A stretch of 64,000 nucleotides of DNA from Agromyces agglutinans. GTDB lineage: Bacteria; Actinomycetota; Actinomycetes; Actinomycetales; Microbacteriaceae. A model generated the notes under the pieces. That model was not told the DNA's origin. It made no database searches and worked only from the letters and a program-made list of their open reading frames with translations. Location of the stretch: assembly GCF_009647605.1 (NCBI RefSeq), contig NZ_WJIF01000001.1:293655-357654 (forward strand). Direction: 5' to 3'. The first letter of the stretch is position 1, and each line of letters opens with the position of its first letter. The translations under genes were made by a program, and so were the position numbers. Positions 1-9,914 of the stretch are shown one piece after another.

Positions 1-601
1 GGAGCCGGCGGACGAGCGTCGCGGTGCCCGGCTGCTCGGTGCCGGAGGCGATGAGCACGGCCTCGGACTCGAGGATGACGGGGCCGAAGATCTCGAGGCC
101 GGCCTGTCGGAGGGTCGACCCCGTCGAGACGACGTCGGCGACCGCGTCGGCCACGCCGAGGCGGACCGCCGACTCCACCGCGCCGTCGAGCTTGACGAGC
201 TTCGCTGGCGTCACGCCCCTCGCCGCGAGGAAGTCGCCGACGAGGCCCGGGTAGCTGGTCGCCACGCGAACGCCGTCGAGGTCGGCGAGGTCGGTGAAGT
301 CGCCGCCCGCCGGCGCGGCGAAGCGGAAGGTCGAGTCGCCGAAGCCGAGCGACGCGATCTCGGATGCCTCGGAGCCGGAGTCGAGCAGCAGGTCGCGGCC
401 GGTGATGCCGACATCGAGGGCGCCCGAGCCGACGTACGTCGCGATGTCGCGCGGGCGCAGGTAGAAGAACTCGACCCCGTTGCGCGGATCGGCGGTGTGC
501 AGGTCGCGCGGGTCGCGGCGGCCGGTGTATCCGGCCTCGTGGAGCATCTGGGCGGCGGTTTCGGACAGCGAGCCCTTGTTGGGCACGGCGATGCGGAGCA
601 T
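1..601 (-). CDS. hisG: ATP phosphoribosyltransferase (partial, C-terminus cut by window edge)
   Basis: This enzyme condenses ATP with PRPP in the first step of histidine synthesis. The ATG at 601-599 starts [16 protein letters not shown], the classic HisG opening, and about 200 codons are open to the edge. A PRPP-region stretch ([14 protein letters not shown]) is visible at roughly residues 150-163. Only the catalytic lobes are seen. Whether the C-terminal regulatory domain of long-form HisG follows cannot be told. It lies 48 bases downstream of hisE, so the second and first histidine enzymes are probably co-transcribed. Confidence 0.95.
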   Translation of the reverse strand, partial: MLRIAVPNKGSLSETAAQMLHEAGYTGRRDPRDLHTADPRNGVEFFYLRPRDIATYVGSGALDVGITGRDLLLDSGSEASEIASLGFGDSTFRFAAPAGGDFTDLADLDGVRVATSYPGLVGDFLAARGVTPAKLVKLDGAVESAVRLGVADAVADVVSTGSTLRQAGLEIFGPVILESEAVLIASGTEQPGTATLVRRL

Positions 602-649
602 TCCCTGGCTTTCGTGTGGACGGAACGGATCGGTCATGGGATGGGCCGA

Positions 650-913
650 TCAGAGATGTCGGTACACGTCCGCGGGGGTGAGCCCCTTCGCGAGGAGCAG
701 CACCTGCAGGTGGTACAGCAGCTGCGAGATCTCCTCGGCCGTCTCGTCGTCGCTCTGGTACTCGGCGGCCATCCAGACCTCGGCCGCCTCCTCGACGATC
801 TTCTTGCCGATGGCGTGCACGCCGGCATCGAGCTCGCGCACCGTGCCGGAACCCTCGGGGCGGGTTCGGGCCTTGTCGCTGAGCTCGACGAACAGGTCGT
901 CGAAGGTCTTCAC
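650..913 (-). CDS. hisE: Phosphoribosyl-ATP pyrophosphatase
   Basis: This 87-residue protein hydrolyses phosphoribosyl-ATP to phosphoribosyl-AMP, the second histidine step. It has the single-domain MazG-like all-alpha fold expected of stand-alone His[15 protein letters not shown] around residues 37-50 supplies the acidic Mg-binding ExxE pair, followed by [19 protein letters not shown]. Its length is typical. The GTG start at 913-911 overlaps the rpe stop by four bases (GTGA), so translation is probably coupled to rpe. hisG follows after 48 bases. Confidence 0.95.
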   Translation of the reverse strand: MKTFDDLFVELSDKARTRPEGSGTVRELDAGVHAIGKKIVEEAAEVWMAAEYQSDDETAEEISQLLYHLQVLLLAKGLTPADVYRHL

Positions 914-1602
914 GCTCCCAGACTACCGGTGCGCGCGGATGCGCCATGGCGGTGGCCGGCCACCGCCGCGCGGAGGGCGGCGATCTGCTCGGCAGGCTGG
1001 CCCCGGAAGACGGCCGACCCGGCGACGAACGTGTCGGCCCCCGCCTCGGCGGCGATGCCGATGGTGTCGACCGTGATGCCGCCGTCGACCTGCAGCCAGA
1101 CGTCGAGGCCGGCCGCCCGGACCGCCTCGGCCGTGCGGCGGAGCTTCGGCATGGTCTCGGGCATGAACGACTGCCCGCCGAAGCCCGGCTCGACCGTCAT
1201 GACGAGCACCTGGTCGAACTCGCCGAGCAGGTCGAGCCAGGGCTCGACCTCGGTGCCCGGCTTCAGCGCCAGCCCGGCCCGCGCGCCGATCTCGCGGAGC
1301 CGGCGCGCGAGGCGCACCGGGTCGGCGGCGGCCTCGACATGGAACGTCACACTCGCGGCCCCCGCCTCGGCGTAGCCCGGCGCCCACCGGTCGGGGTCGT
1401 CGATCATGAGGTGCACGTCGAGCGGCACGGGGCTGACCTGCGCGAGCCGCTCGACCATCGGCAGGCCGAAGGTCAGGTTCGGCACGAAGTGGTTGTCCAT
1501 GATGTCGACGTGCACGAGGTCGGCCGACGAGATGCGCCCGAGCTCGTGCTCGAGGTTCGCGAAGTCGGCGGCGAGGATGCTCGGGTTGATGCGCGTCGTC
1601 AT
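910..1602 (-). CDS. rpe: Ribulose-phosphate 3-epimerase
   Basis: Interconverts ribulose 5-phosphate and xylulose 5-phosphate in the pentose phosphate and ribose supply pathways. The 230-residue product is a TIM barrel. Metal ligands are visible in order: [10 protein letters not shown] at the N-terminus, [12 protein letters not shown] (His and Asp) near residue 33, DVHLMI near 65, and VDGGI near 175 with the catalytic Asp, with [12 protein letters not shown] as the phosphate-side loop. The ATG at 1602-1600 is chosen because it begins the conserved [14 protein letters not shown]. The open frame runs further upstream but through non-homologous sequence antisense to rsmB. Its stop overlaps the hisE start. 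Confidence 0.96.
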   Translation of the reverse strand: MTTRINPSILAADFANLEHELGRISSADLVHVDIMDNHFVPNLTFGLPMVERLAQVSPVPLDVHLMIDDPDRWAPGYAEAGAASVTFHVEAAADPVRLARRLREIGARAGLALKPGTEVEPWLDLLGEFDQVLVMTVEPGFGGQSFMPETMPKLRRTAEAVRAAGLDVWLQVDGGITVDTIGIAAEAGADTFVAGSAVFRGQPAEQIAALRAAVAGHRHGASARTGSLGA

Positions 1603-1627
1603 GGCCCCGAGCCTAGCGAGCGGCAGG

Positions 1628-1693
1628 GTGGCGAGCGCGTCACGGCAGGGCGACGAGCGCGTCGCGGCGGGGTGGCGAGCGCGTCGCCGTGGG
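1628..1693. repeat. Three-copy 22-bp tandem repeat between rpe and rsmB
   Basis: Three adjacent 22-base units start at 1628, 1650 and 1672. Each has the core G-rich GCGAGCGCGTC followed by a variable C/G-rich tail, and they differ at a few positions. Each unit can pair internally (GCGACG with CGTCGC), so the RNA downstream of the rsmB stop could fold into serial hairpins. The array fills almost the whole 95-base gap between rsmB and rpe. A role as attenuator or RNA stabiliser is inference. Confidence 0.7.
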
Positions 1694-1697
1694 CGGC

Positions 1698-3143
1698 TCA
1701 GCCGACCCGGCGCACCAGCGCGATGAACATCGCGTCGGTGCCGTGGCGGTGCGGCCAGAGCTGCACCGTCGGGCCCTCTCCCGCGAGGTCGAGCGGCTCG
1801 CGCACGACCGACTGCACGACCTCGCGCGCGTCGACCGCCTCGATGCGTCCGCCCCACCGCTCGAGCGCCGCGGTCAGCGTGCCGTGCGTCTCCGACGCGT
1901 GCGGCGAGCACGTGACGTAGGCGAGCAGGCCGTCGGGTGCGAGCAGCCGCACGGCGGCGTCGAACAGGTCGCCCTGCAGCGCGGTCAGCTCGGCGACATC
2001 GGACGGCGCCTTGCGCCACCTGGCCTCCGGCCGTCGGCGCAGCGCGCCGAGCCCCGTGCAGGGCGCGTCGAGCAGGATGCGGTCGAAGCCGTCTTCGGCG
2101 CCCAGGTCGGATGCCTCGGCCCGGCGTCCGTCGCCGACCACGACCCGCACGTCGAGCGGCACGCCCGCGACCGCACGCCGAACGAGCTCGGCACGGGCGG
2201 GCACGAGTTCGTTGCCGGTGAGGATCGCGTCGCCGGCGAGGGCCTCCGCGGCCAGCACCGCGGTCTTGCCGCCCGGGCCGGCGCACAGGTCGAGCCAGCG
2301 TTCCCCGGGGGTCACCGGGCGCGCGCGGCTGAGCGCGAGCGCCGCGAGCTGGGAACCCTCGTCCTGCACGCGGACCCGGCCCTCGTGCGCCGCCACGAGG
2401 TCGAGCGGCCGCGGTGCCGTGAGGCCGATCGGCGAGAAGCGGTTCGGATCGCCGAGGTCGTCGGGCGTCTCGTCGCCGAGGCCCGGGAGTGCGACGAGGT
2501 TGACGCGCGGCGACGCGTTGTCGGCGGCCAGCAGCGCGTCGAGCTCGTCGGCGCGGTCCTCGCGGGCAAGGGCCGCCCGCAGCGCGCGCACGATCCACTC
2601 GGGATGCGAGGTCACCGCGGCGAGCTTCGCGTCGGCACCGCCGCGCGTCTCCTGCTCGACCCAGCCGCGCCACTCCTCGGCCGTGGAGCGGGAGACGGTG
2701 CGCAGCACGCCGTTCACGAACCCGCTGGCGCCCGGAGAGATGCGCTTGGCGAGGACGACGGACTCGTTGACGGCGGCGTGCGTGGGCACGCGCGTGGCGA
2801 GCAACTGGTGCACGCCGAGCCGCAGGATGTCGAGGACCGGCGGGTCGATCCGGTCGGTCGGCCGGTCGGCCGCGAGCGCGATGACGGCGTCGTAGAACCC
2901 CTGCATGCGCAGGGTGCCATAGGTCAGCTCGGTCGCGAGCGCCGCGTCGGCCTCGCTGAGCTTCGACCGATCGATGCGGTTGGGCAGCAGCAGGTTCGCG
3001 TACGCCTCGTCGGCGCGCACGGCCTCGAGCACTTCATAGGCGACGATCCGCGAGGGCGAGACGCGCACCTGGCGCGGTTCGGCCTGTTGACGCGTCGAGC
3101 GAGGTGAGGTGCCGCGGCGCGGGCGGTCCTGGTGCGATGCCAC
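1698..3143 (-). CDS. rsmB: 16S rRNA m5C967 methyltransferase RsmB (NusB domain fused to SAM methyltransferase)
   Basis: Methylates a cytosine of 16S rRNA using S-adenosylmethionine. Of 481 residues, about 30-165 form a NusB-like RNA-binding domain ([22 protein letters not shown]). Residues 240-480 form the Fmu methyltransferase, with the SAM loop [24 protein letters not shown] with the motif IV cysteine, and [11 protein letters not shown] with the motif VI cysteine; these two Cys act in catalysis. The GTG start at 3143 follows a basic, disordered N-terminal tail. It is 35 bases downstream of fmt, the arrangement known as fmt-fmu in actinobacteria. Confidence 0.95.
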   Translation of the reverse strand: MASHQDRPRRGTSPRSTRQQAEPRQVRVSPSRIVAYEVLEAVRADEAYANLLLPNRIDRSKLSEADAALATELTYGTLRMQGFYDAVIALAADRPTDRIDPPVLDILRLGVHQLLATRVPTHAAVNESVVLAKRISPGASGFVNGVLRTVSRSTAEEWRGWVEQETRGGADAKLAAVTSHPEWIVRALRAALAREDRADELDALLAADNASPRVNLVALPGLGDETPDDLGDPNRFSPIGLTAPRPLDLVAAHEGRVRVQDEGSQLAALALSRARPVTPGERWLDLCAGPGGKTAVLAAEALAGDAILTGNELVPARAELVRRAVAGVPLDVRVVVGDGRRAEASDLGAEDGFDRILLDAPCTGLGALRRRPEARWRKAPSDVAELTALQGDLFDAAVRLLAPDGLLAYVTCSPHASETHGTLTAALERWGGRIEAVDAREVVQSVVREPLDLAGEGPTVQLWPHRHGTDAMFIALVRRVG

Positions 3144-3178
3144 CCGTCAACTGTACGGGCGTCGCCCGCCCGCCGGGC

Positions 3179-4108
3179 TCAGCCCAGTTCGCGGGAGCCC
3201 GCCGGCAGGCCCCGGCCCCAGTCGGCGGCGGCCATCGCCGCCTTGCCGGCCGGTTGCACGCGCACGAGTTCGACGGGATCGGTCGCGGTGCCCGCGAGCA
3301 CCCGCCGTCGCTCGACGCGCAGCTCGCCGGGGCGCAGCGGCTCGCCGACCCCGTCGGCGGGCCGGGCCTCGAGCACCTTCACGCGGTCGCCGCCCACGGT
3401 TGTCCAGGCGCCGGGCTCGGGCGTCACACCGCGGTACCGGGCGAGGACCTCATGCGCCGGTGCGGTCCAGTCGAGCCGACCGTCGTGGATCGTGAGCTTC
3501 GGCGCGAATGAGGGCTCACCCGACTGCGGTGTCGCGCGGGCGGTGCCGGCGCCGATGGCGTCGACGACCTCGGCGAGGAGCACCCCTCCCTCGTGGGCGA
3601 GCTGCTCGAGCACCTCGCCTGCGGTCGAGACCTCGTCGGCGGGTCGGCGCAGCTCGCCGTAGACGTCGCCGGCGTCGAGCTCGGGCACGAGCCGGAACAC
3701 GGCCGCGCCGATCTCGGCGTCGCCCGCGATCAGCGAATGCTGCACGGGTGCGGCGCCGCGCCAGGCCGGCAGCAGGGAGAAGTGCAGGTTGATCCATCCG
3801 TTCGCCGGCGCCGAGAGCAGCGGTTCGCGCACGAGGCCCCCGTACGCGACGATCACCCCGAGGTCGGGCGCGAGCGCGGTGATCGCGGTCGTCGCCTCCG
3901 CGTCGAGGCGTGCGGCGCGGATCACCGGCAGTCCCAGCCGCTCGGCCGCCTGCGCAACGGGCGACGGGGTGAGCGCGCGCTTTCGCCCGAGGGGCGCGTC
4001 GGGCCGCGTCACGACCGCGACGATGTCGTGGCCGGTCGCCGCGAGCCGCTCGAGGCTCGGGACCGCGGCGGCGGGGGTTCCGGCGAAGACGATGCGCAGG
4101 GAGGTCAC
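3179..4108 (-). CDS. fmt: Methionyl-tRNA formyltransferase
   Basis: Formylates the initiator Met-tRNA using 10-formyl-tetrahydrofolate. The 309-residue protein has the expected two domains: a Rossmann formyltransferase (LRIVFAGTPAAAVPSLERL at the start, [18 protein letters not shown] near residues 105-122 with the Asn/His site, AGDAEIGAAVF, ELDAGD with the catalytic Asp) and a C-terminal OB-like domain. The GTG at 4108-4106 is chosen because it gives MTSLRIVFAGTP with a purine-rich GGAGA upstream. The open frame extends to 4264 but without family sequence. Confidence 0.96.
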   Translation of the reverse strand: MTSLRIVFAGTPAAAVPSLERLAATGHDIVAVVTRPDAPLGRKRALTPSPVAQAAERLGLPVIRAARLDAEATTAITALAPDLGVIVAYGGLVREPLLSAPANGWINLHFSLLPAWRGAAPVQHSLIAGDAEIGAAVFRLVPELDAGDVYGELRRPADEVSTAGEVLEQLAHEGGVLLAEVVDAIGAGTARATPQSGEPSFAPKLTIHDGRLDWTAPAHEVLARYRGVTPEPGAWTTVGGDRVKVLEARPADGVGEPLRPGELRVERRRVLAGTATDPVELVRVQPAGKAAMAAADWGRGLPAGSRELG

Positions 4109-4169
4109 CCTCCCAGTCTCCCGGATCGCACGGTCCCCCGGCGCGCGCATCCTCCGCGTCCGGCTCGGG

Positions 4170-6140
4170 TCACGGCAGCTCGGGGTCGTCCAACCGCACG
4201 CGCAGCGTCGGCGGCCGCCCGGGCCGGCGCCCGGCGACCGGGCGCCGGCGCTCGGTCGCGGCACGGATCGCCTCGGCCTTCAGGGTGGCGGCGACCCGGC
4301 TTCCGGCGGCGTATTCGAATCGTACGATGACGCGTTCGAGGCCGTCGTCGGCGGGCGCCGGCCCGATGACGCCGATTCCCGGCGCGGCCTCGCGCACCGC
4401 TTCCATCGCCTTCGCGAGGCGGTCGGATGCCGCGACCACGCTCGCCATGCGCACGGCAGGCGGGAAGCGCGTCTCCTGCCGGGTCGCGAGCTCGGTCGCC
4501 GCCCATTCGGTCTGGCGCCAGGTCGCGAACGCCCCGCCGAGCGCGCCGCCGACGCCGACGAGGAACACCGGAGCACGCGGCGCGGCGAGGGCGGCCGCAT
4601 TCGACCACCAGCGCAGGCAGTCCTCGGCGACGCGCAAGGACTCGCGCAGGAGCATCCGATCGCCGTCGAGCAGCAGCACGGCCCGGTATCCGCCGTCGGC
4701 GACGGGTTCGGCGCCGCGTGTGGCGATGACCAGCGCGGGCTCCGCGCCGACCTTCGATACCTGCCGTTCGCCGTCGGAGAGGATGATCCGCGCGCGCGGG
4801 AAAGCCCGCCCGAGTTCCTCGGCGGTCCGCGTCGCACCGACCGTGGCGGCGCGCAGCTTCGTGCCCTCGCAGACCGCGCACCGCCAGCCGGTGGCGGCCG
4901 TGCCGCACCGGCTGCACTGCGGCTGCCCTCCGGCAGAGGGCACCGCGAGCGGCCCGCCGCACGCCGCGCAGCGCGCGGGTTCGCGACACCGGTCGCACAC
5001 GAGCATCGGCGTGTGACCGGGGCGGGCCACCTGCACGAGCACGGGCCCCTGGGCCACCGCCTCTTGAGCCTGGCGCCACGCGGCGGAGGGGATGCGCGCG
5101 GAGCCCGGTTCGGGCGCGTCCTGCTGCTCGGTGAGGACGATGCGCGGCCGCACCTGGCGCGCCGGTGCGACCTCGTGCACCCAGCCGACCTCGACCAGGC
5201 GGGCGACCTCGACGCTGCGGGTGTGCCCGAGGAAGAGCAGGGCCGCGCCGGACTGCTCCTGGCGGATGAGCGCGGCATCGCGCGCGTGCACGCCAGGCGC
5301 CAGCGGTTCGGCGTGGAGCGGATCCCCGTCGTCCCACAGCGCGATGAGGCCGAGCCTCGCGGCGGGGGCGTAGACCGTCGAACGGTTGCCGACGAGGATC
5401 CGCGCGGCCTCGCCCGTCGCATCCAGGAAGGACCGGTACCGGTCGCCGCCCGACTGGCGCGCGTCGGTGCGCAGGATGCGCCGGGGGTCGACCTGCTCGG
5501 CGAGCGCCGCCTCGAGCTGCTCCTGGTCGCGGTGGTCGGGCACGACCAGCAGGCTCGATCGGTCGGCGGCGAGCACGGTGCGGGCGGCCTGCGCGAGGGT
5601 CACGGCCCACGCGCCGACCCAGGCGCCCGAGGCCAGCCGAACGGGTCGAGGGTCGGCGCCGAGCGCGAGCCGCTCCCCCGCGGCGATGCCCGCCGCCACT
5701 CGCCCGGCCTCGAATCCCTCGATCTCCGCTTCGTCGGGCAGCGCACCCGCCTCGACGGATGCCGCGTCGGCGTTCGCCTGCAGCCACGACCGCTCGACGC
5801 GCACGTATCGCGACGGGATCGCGATCCGCAGGATGTCGGAGGCGTTGCCCGCGGCGCGATCGGCCGCGGCGCGCACGAGCCGCCACACGTCGGAGGTCAG
5901 CAGCGGCACCTCGCCGACGACGTCCTCGAGTTCGCTGAGCCGGCCGCCGTAGTCGCTCTCGTCGACGAGCTCGACGAGCCAGCCGTTGGCGATGCGCCCG
6001 CCCGTGCGCAGCGGTGCGCGCACGCGCATGCCGGGGCGCGCGAACTCGCGCAGCCGTTCGGGTACTCGGTAGTCGAACAGCTGGTCGAGCTGCGGCAGCG
6101 GCGAGTCGATGAGGACCCGCGCGACCGGCCCCTCGGCCAC
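4170..6140 (-). CDS. priA: PriA-like primosomal protein N' (actinobacterial, helicase motifs degenerate)
   Basis: Family role: recognises stalled forks and loads replicative helicase. The 656-residue product has the PriA N-terminal DNA-binding domain (DYRVPERLREFARPGMRVRA) and the zinc-binding cysteine cluster around residues 380-425 (CDRC, CAAC, CSRC, CAVC). Where a Walker A GxGKT is expected, the sequence reads ASGAWVGAWAV, and the DEEH position reads DDGD, so ATP hydrolysis is unlikely. This matches the known pattern of actinobacterial PriA. The GTG start at 6140 lies two bases after the metK stop, implying one transcript with metK. Confidence 0.92.
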   Translation of the reverse strand: MAEGPVARVLIDSPLPQLDQLFDYRVPERLREFARPGMRVRAPLRTGGRIANGWLVELVDESDYGGRLSELEDVVGEVPLLTSDVWRLVRAAADRAAGNASDILRIAIPSRYVRVERSWLQANADAASVEAGALPDEAEIEGFEAGRVAAGIAAGERLALGADPRPVRLASGAWVGAWAVTLAQAARTVLAADRSSLLVVPDHRDQEQLEAALAEQVDPRRILRTDARQSGGDRYRSFLDATGEAARILVGNRSTVYAPAARLGLIALWDDGDPLHAEPLAPGVHARDAALIRQEQSGAALLFLGHTRSVEVARLVEVGWVHEVAPARQVRPRIVLTEQQDAPEPGSARIPSAAWRQAQEAVAQGPVLVQVARPGHTPMLVCDRCREPARCAACGGPLAVPSAGGQPQCSRCGTAATGWRCAVCEGTKLRAATVGATRTAEELGRAFPRARIILSDGERQVSKVGAEPALVIATRGAEPVADGGYRAVLLLDGDRMLLRESLRVAEDCLRWWSNAAALAAPRAPVFLVGVGGALGGAFATWRQTEWAATELATRQETRFPPAVRMASVVAASDRLAKAMEAVREAAPGIGVIGPAPADDGLERVIVRFEYAAGSRVAATLKAEAIRAATERRRPVAGRRPGRPPTLRVRLDDPELP

Positions 6141-6142
6141 GC

Positions 6143-7336
6143 TCAGAGGCCGGCGGCCTGGCGCAGGTCGTCGACGCGATCGAGCCGTTCCCACGTGAAG
6201 TCGGGCAGCTCGCGGCCGAAGTGGCCGTACGCCGAGGTCTGCGCGTAGATCGGCCGCAGCAGGTCGAGGTCGCGGATGATCGCCGCCGGGCGCAGGTCGA
6301 ACACCTCGCGGATGGCCGCGATGATGCGCTCGTCGGGCAGGTGGCCGGTGCCGAAGGTCTCGACGTAGAGGCCGACGGGTGCCGCCTTGCCGATCGCGTA
6401 CGCGACCTGCAGCTCGAGCCGGTCGGCCAGGCCCGCGGCGACGGCGTTCTTGGCCGCCCAGCGCATGGCGTACGCCGCGGAGCGGTCGACCTTCGACGGG
6501 TCCTTGCCGCTGAACGCGCCGCCGCCGTGGCGGCTCGCGCCGCCGTAGGTGTCGATGATGATCTTGCGACCGGTCAGGCCCGCGTCGCCCTGCGGTCCGC
6601 CGATCTCGAAGCGGCCGGTCGGATTGATCAGCACGTTCAGACCGCCCGTGGCGAGGTCGACGGTCTCGAGGACGGGGCGGATCACGAGCTCTTCCACCTC
6701 GGCCCGCAGCTGTTCGGTCGACACCTGGGGCGAGTGCTGCGTCGAGAGCACCACGGTCTCGACCGTACGCGGCGTCTGCCCGTCGTAGCCGACGGTGACC
6801 TGGGTCTTGCCGTCGGGGCGGAGGTAGTCGAGCTCGCCGGCCTTTCGCACCTGCGAGAGCCGCTCGGCCATCCGGTGCGCGAGCCAGATCGGCACGGGCA
6901 TGAGTTCGGGCGTCTCGCGCACGGCGTAGCCGAACATGATGCCCTGGTCGCCGGCACCCTGCATGTCGAGCGCGTCGGCGCTCGAACCCTCGCGCGCCTC
7001 GAAGGCGTGGTCGACGCCCTGCGCGATGTCGGGCGACTGGCCGCCGATCGAGACGGAGACGCCGCACGAGCGGCCGTCGAACCACACATCCGACGAGTCG
7101 TACCCGATCGAGGTGATCTTCTGCCGCACGATCGCGGGGATCTCGACGTAGGTCGACGTCGTCACCTCGCCCGCGACGTGCACGAGCCCCGTGGTCACGA
7201 GCGTCTCGACCGCGACCCGGGCGTTCGGGTCGGCGGAGATGAGCGCGTCGAGGATCGTGTCGGAGATCTGGTCGCAGATCTTGTCGGGGTGGCCCTCGGT
7301 GACGGACTCCGAGGTGAACAGTCGCAGGTCGGTCAT
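6143..7336 (-). CDS. metK: S-adenosylmethionine synthetase
   Basis: Makes S-adenosylmethionine from methionine and ATP. The 397 residues match family length. Visible signatures: [21 protein letters not shown] at the N-terminus, [12 protein letters not shown] (adenine region) near residue 125, [19 protein letters not shown] near 265-283 carrying the P-loop-like catalytic Lys and Asp, and the C-terminal [11 protein letters not shown]. The ATG at 7336 is immediately followed by the conserved region. Gene order coaBC-metK-priA is conserved in actinobacteria. The 81-base gap before it shows no recognisable SAM riboswitch. Confidence 0.97.
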   Translation of the reverse strand: MTDLRLFTSESVTEGHPDKICDQISDTILDALISADPNARVAVETLVTTGLVHVAGEVTTSTYVEIPAIVRQKITSIGYDSSDVWFDGRSCGVSVSIGGQSPDIAQGVDHAFEAREGSSADALDMQGAGDQGIMFGYAVRETPELMPVPIWLAHRMAERLSQVRKAGELDYLRPDGKTQVTVGYDGQTPRTVETVVLSTQHSPQVSTEQLRAEVEELVIRPVLETVDLATGGLNVLINPTGRFEIGGPQGDAGLTGRKIIIDTYGGASRHGGGAFSGKDPSKVDRSAAYAMRWAAKNAVAAGLADRLELQVAYAIGKAAPVGLYVETFGTGHLPDERIIAAIREVFDLRPAAIIRDLDLLRPIYAQTSAYGHFGRELPDFTWERLDRVDDLRQAAGL

Positions 7337-7417
7337 CGGGGGTTCGTCCTCACTCGCGGGTGGTCGTGGTGGTGCCGGTTCGACTCGGCAGCGGTGCCGG
7401 TCGATGCACGGCGACGG

Positions 7418-8668
7418 TCATCGTTCGGCTGCCGGCAATACCGAGGCAACCACGTCGAGGATGCCCTGCGCTACCGACACCTTGCTTCCGTGAAGCTCGG
7501 TGACGACGCGGCCGTCGTCGCCGATGACGCTCACGCGGTTCTCGTCGGCGGCGAATCCCTCGCTCCAGCCGACCCGGTTCACGACGAGCAGGTCCGCGCG
7601 CTTGGCCTCGCGCTTGGCGCGGGCGAGCTCGAGCAGTCGCTCGGGATCGGGCTCGGTCTCGGCGGCGAAGCCGACGAGGAGGGTGCCGTCGTGCGGCGCG
7701 CGGCCCAGTTCGGCGAGGATGTCGGGGTTGCGGACGAGCTCGAGCGTGAGCCCGCCGTCGCCGGCGTCCTTCTTGATCTTGCCCTGGCTGACCGCAGCCG
7801 GACGGTAGTCGGCCACGGCCGCGGCCATGACGACGACGTCGGCGTCGCGCGCGGCGACCTGCATCGCGTCGCGCAGTTCCAGCGCGGTCGACACGTGGCG
7901 GATGTCGCATCCGGCCGGTTCGGCGATCTCGAGGTTCGCGGCGACGAGCACCACGTCGGCGCCGCGCGCCCGTGCGGCCTCGGCGATCGCGACGCCCTGC
8001 TTGCCGCTCGAGCGGTTGCCGAGGAAGCGCACAGGGTCGAGCGGCTCGCGCGTGCCGCCCGCGGAGATCACGACGCGGCGACCGGCGAGGTCGAGTGCGG
8101 CGCCGTGCGCAGGGTCGGCGGCCGAGGCATCCGCCCGTCGTTCGAAGGCGGCCAGCGCGGCGCCCACGATGACCTCGGGTTCCTCCATGCGGCCGGGACC
8201 GGAGTCGGCGCCGGTCAGCTGCCCGACGGCGGGGCCGACGATCGTGACGCCGCGGGCGGCGAGCGTCGCGATGTTCGCCTGCGTGGCGGGATGCCGCCAC
8301 ATCTCGGTGTGCATCGCGGGCGCGATCACGAGCGGTGCCTCGCTCGCGAGCACCGTGTTGCCGAGCAGGTCGTCGGCGAGGCCCGTCGCGAGCTTCGCGA
8401 TCGTGTTCGCCGTGGCCGGAGCGATGACGATCAAGTCGGCCGCCTGGCCGATGGCCACGTGACGCACCTCGGCGACGCCCTCGTAGAGGTCGGTGTGCAC
8501 CGGGTTGCGCGAGATCGCCTCGAGCGTCGGCCGGCCGACGAAGCGCAGGGCCGCCTCGGTGGGCACGACGTGGACGTCGTGGCCCGCGAGCACGAGCGCA
8601 CGGACCACCCCGACGGCCTTGTAGGCCGCGATGCCGCCGGCGATGCCGACGACGACGTTCAGCGGCAC
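7418..8668 (-). CDS. coaBC: Bifunctional phosphopantothenoylcysteine decarboxylase / phosphopantothenate-cysteine ligase
   Basis: Carries out two successive steps of coenzyme A synthesis. In 416 residues the N-terminal flavoprotein decarboxylase (CoaC) shows GIAGGIAAYKA, the active-site His in PAMHTEMW, and PATANTIAKLATGLADDLL. The C-terminal ligase (CoaB, from about residue 195) shows VVISAGGTREPLDPVRFLGN and the KIKK segment. The GTG start at 8668 begins PLNVVVGIAGG. It sits 12 bases downstream of rpoZ. Confidence 0.96.
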   Translation of the reverse strand: MPLNVVVGIAGGIAAYKAVGVVRALVLAGHDVHVVPTEAALRFVGRPTLEAISRNPVHTDLYEGVAEVRHVAIGQAADLIVIAPATANTIAKLATGLADDLLGNTVLASEAPLVIAPAMHTEMWRHPATQANIATLAARGVTIVGPAVGQLTGADSGPGRMEEPEVIVGAALAAFERRADASAADPAHGAALDLAGRRVVISAGGTREPLDPVRFLGNRSSGKQGVAIAEAARARGADVVLVAANLEIAEPAGCDIRHVSTALELRDAMQVAARDADVVVMAAAVADYRPAAVSQGKIKKDAGDGGLTLELVRNPDILAELGRAPHDGTLLVGFAAETEPDPERLLELARAKREAKRADLLVVNRVGWSEGFAADENRVSVIGDDGRVVTELHGSKVSVAQGILDVVASVLPAAER

Positions 8669-8680
8669 GGCGCGCCGGGC

Positions 8681-8938
8681 CTACTCGCCCAGCGGGCGGA
8701 GCCGGAGCTTGTCCTCGTTGATCTCGTGGAGGGCGACCGTGAGGGGCTTGTCGTCGATCGACGAGTCGACGAGCGGGCCGACGTTGTCGAACAGGCTGCC
8801 CTCGTGCAGGTCGGCGTAGTAGTCGTTGATCTGGCGCGCGCGCTTGGACGCGAAGATCACCAGCTGGTACTTCGAGTCGACCTTCGAGAGCAGGTCGTCG
8901 ATGGGCGGGTCGATGATGCCGGACTGCTTCTCAGCCAT
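8681..8938 (-). CDS. rpoZ: RNA polymerase omega subunit
   Basis: Small subunit that helps assemble and stabilise RNA polymerase by clamping beta-prime. At 85 residues it has usual length and carries [28 protein letters not shown] split across residues 8-35, the conserved omega core. The ATG at 8938 (MAEKQSGII) is preferred over an upstream in-frame ATG at 8968 because the conserved region starts just after it. The first eight bases overlap the end of the gmk fusion gene, suggesting coupled translation. Confidence 0.95.
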   Translation of the reverse strand: MAEKQSGIIDPPIDDLLSKVDSKYQLVIFASKRARQINDYYADLHEGSLFDNVGPLVDSSIDDKPLTVALHEINEDKLRLRPLGE

Positions 8939-9914
8939 GGGAGGTCTCCTCGTTCGATGGGCGCGCACCCCCGGTGCGCGGAAGTTCGTGGCGAACGGCG
9001 GCGGGTCGCCTGCCCGTTCGGGGCCGCATCAAGTCTACGACCTTTCTCGCGGCCTCGCCGACGTCGCGGTTGACGACGCGGTGGTCGAACTCGTCGACGG
9101 CCGCGAGCTCGACCTTCGCCGTCTCGAGCCGGCGCTGCTGCTCGGCGGGCGACTCGGTGCCGCGGCCGACGAGTCGGCGGACCAGTTCCTCCCACGACGG
9201 CGGCAGCAGGAACACGAGCGTCGCCTCGGGCATCGCCCGGCGCACCGACCGGGCGCCCTGGATGTCGATCTCGAGGAGGACGCTGTCGCCCTCGGCGATC
9301 GCCTGCTCGACGGGGCCGCGCGGCGTGCCGTACCGATAGGCGTTGTGCACGGTCGCCCACTCGAGCAGGTCGCCGCGCTCGATCATGCGGTCGAACTCGG
9401 CGTCGTCGACGAAGTAGTAGTGCTCGCCGTGCACCTCCCCGGGACGCGGCGACCGGGTCGTCGCCGAGATCGACAGCCGCACGTCGGGGTGGTTGGCGCG
9501 GATGTGCTGCGCGACGGTGCCCTTGCCGACGGCCGTCGGCCCGGCCAGCACGACGAGCCGGTCGCCGGTGCCACCGTGTGCGGCGACCCAGTCGGCGACG
9601 AACTCGCGCAGGCGACGACGCTGCAGGCGGCCGAGGCCTCCGACGCGCTTCGACGCCGCGATCTGCAGGTCGTCCATGATGCGCGCGGTCTTGGTCTCGC
9701 CGATGGCGGGGATCGAGCCGAGGAACTCGGTCACGCGCAGCCGCCCCTCGACGCCCTCGGGTTCCTCGAAGGCGGCGCGGAGCACGTCGAGCGGGCTGCG
9801 CTCGCCCGAGGCCACCGACTGCTTGACCGCGGCCCGGGCGCGCCGCGCGGCGACGGCCGCGCGGGACGCGGCGACGCGGTCGACCTCGGGCGGCGTGCGC
9901 ACGGCCTCAGGCAC
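8931..9914 (-). CDS. gmk: Fusion of actinobacterial integration host factor (mIHF) with guanylate kinase
   Basis: Two domains in one 327-residue frame. Residues about 20-112 ([41 protein letters not shown]) match mycobacterial integration host factor, a helical nucleoid protein with a DNA-binding helix-two-turn-helix. Residues about 118-300 are guanylate kinase, phosphorylating GMP to GDP: P-loop [28 protein letters not shown] for GMP binding, LLEIDIQGA, and the RRLETAKVE lid. In Mycobacterium mihF and gmk are adjacent separate genes between pyrF and rpoZ, exactly this place. No stop or internal SD separates the halves. GTG start at 9914 overlaps pyrF by eight bases. Confidence 0.93.
   Translation of the reverse strand: MPEAVRTPPEVDRVAASRAAVAARRARAAVKQSVASGERSPLDVLRAAFEEPEGVEGRLRVTEFLGSIPAIGETKTARIMDDLQIAASKRVGGLGRLQRRRLREFVADWVAAHGGTGDRLVVLAGPTAVGKGTVAQHIRANHPDVRLSISATTRSPRPGEVHGEHYYFVDDAEFDRMIERGDLLEWATVHNAYRYGTPRGPVEQAIAEGDSVLLEIDIQGARSVRRAMPEATLVFLLPPSWEELVRRLVGRGTESPAEQQRRLETAKVELAAVDEFDHRVVNRDVGEAARKVVDLMRPRTGRRPAAVRHELPRTGGARPSNEETSHG

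Noticed and set aside
1628-1693. CRISPR-like reading of the 22-bp repeats
   Set aside because: No unique spacers between units, only three copies, and no cas genes.
3789-6248. Long rightward open frame opposite priA and fmt
   Set aside because: Same antisense shadow effect; low-complexity translation and no start context.
7337-7417. Possible SAM riboswitch before metK
   Set aside because: Only 81 bases, with no recognisable SAM-binding core or terminator pair.
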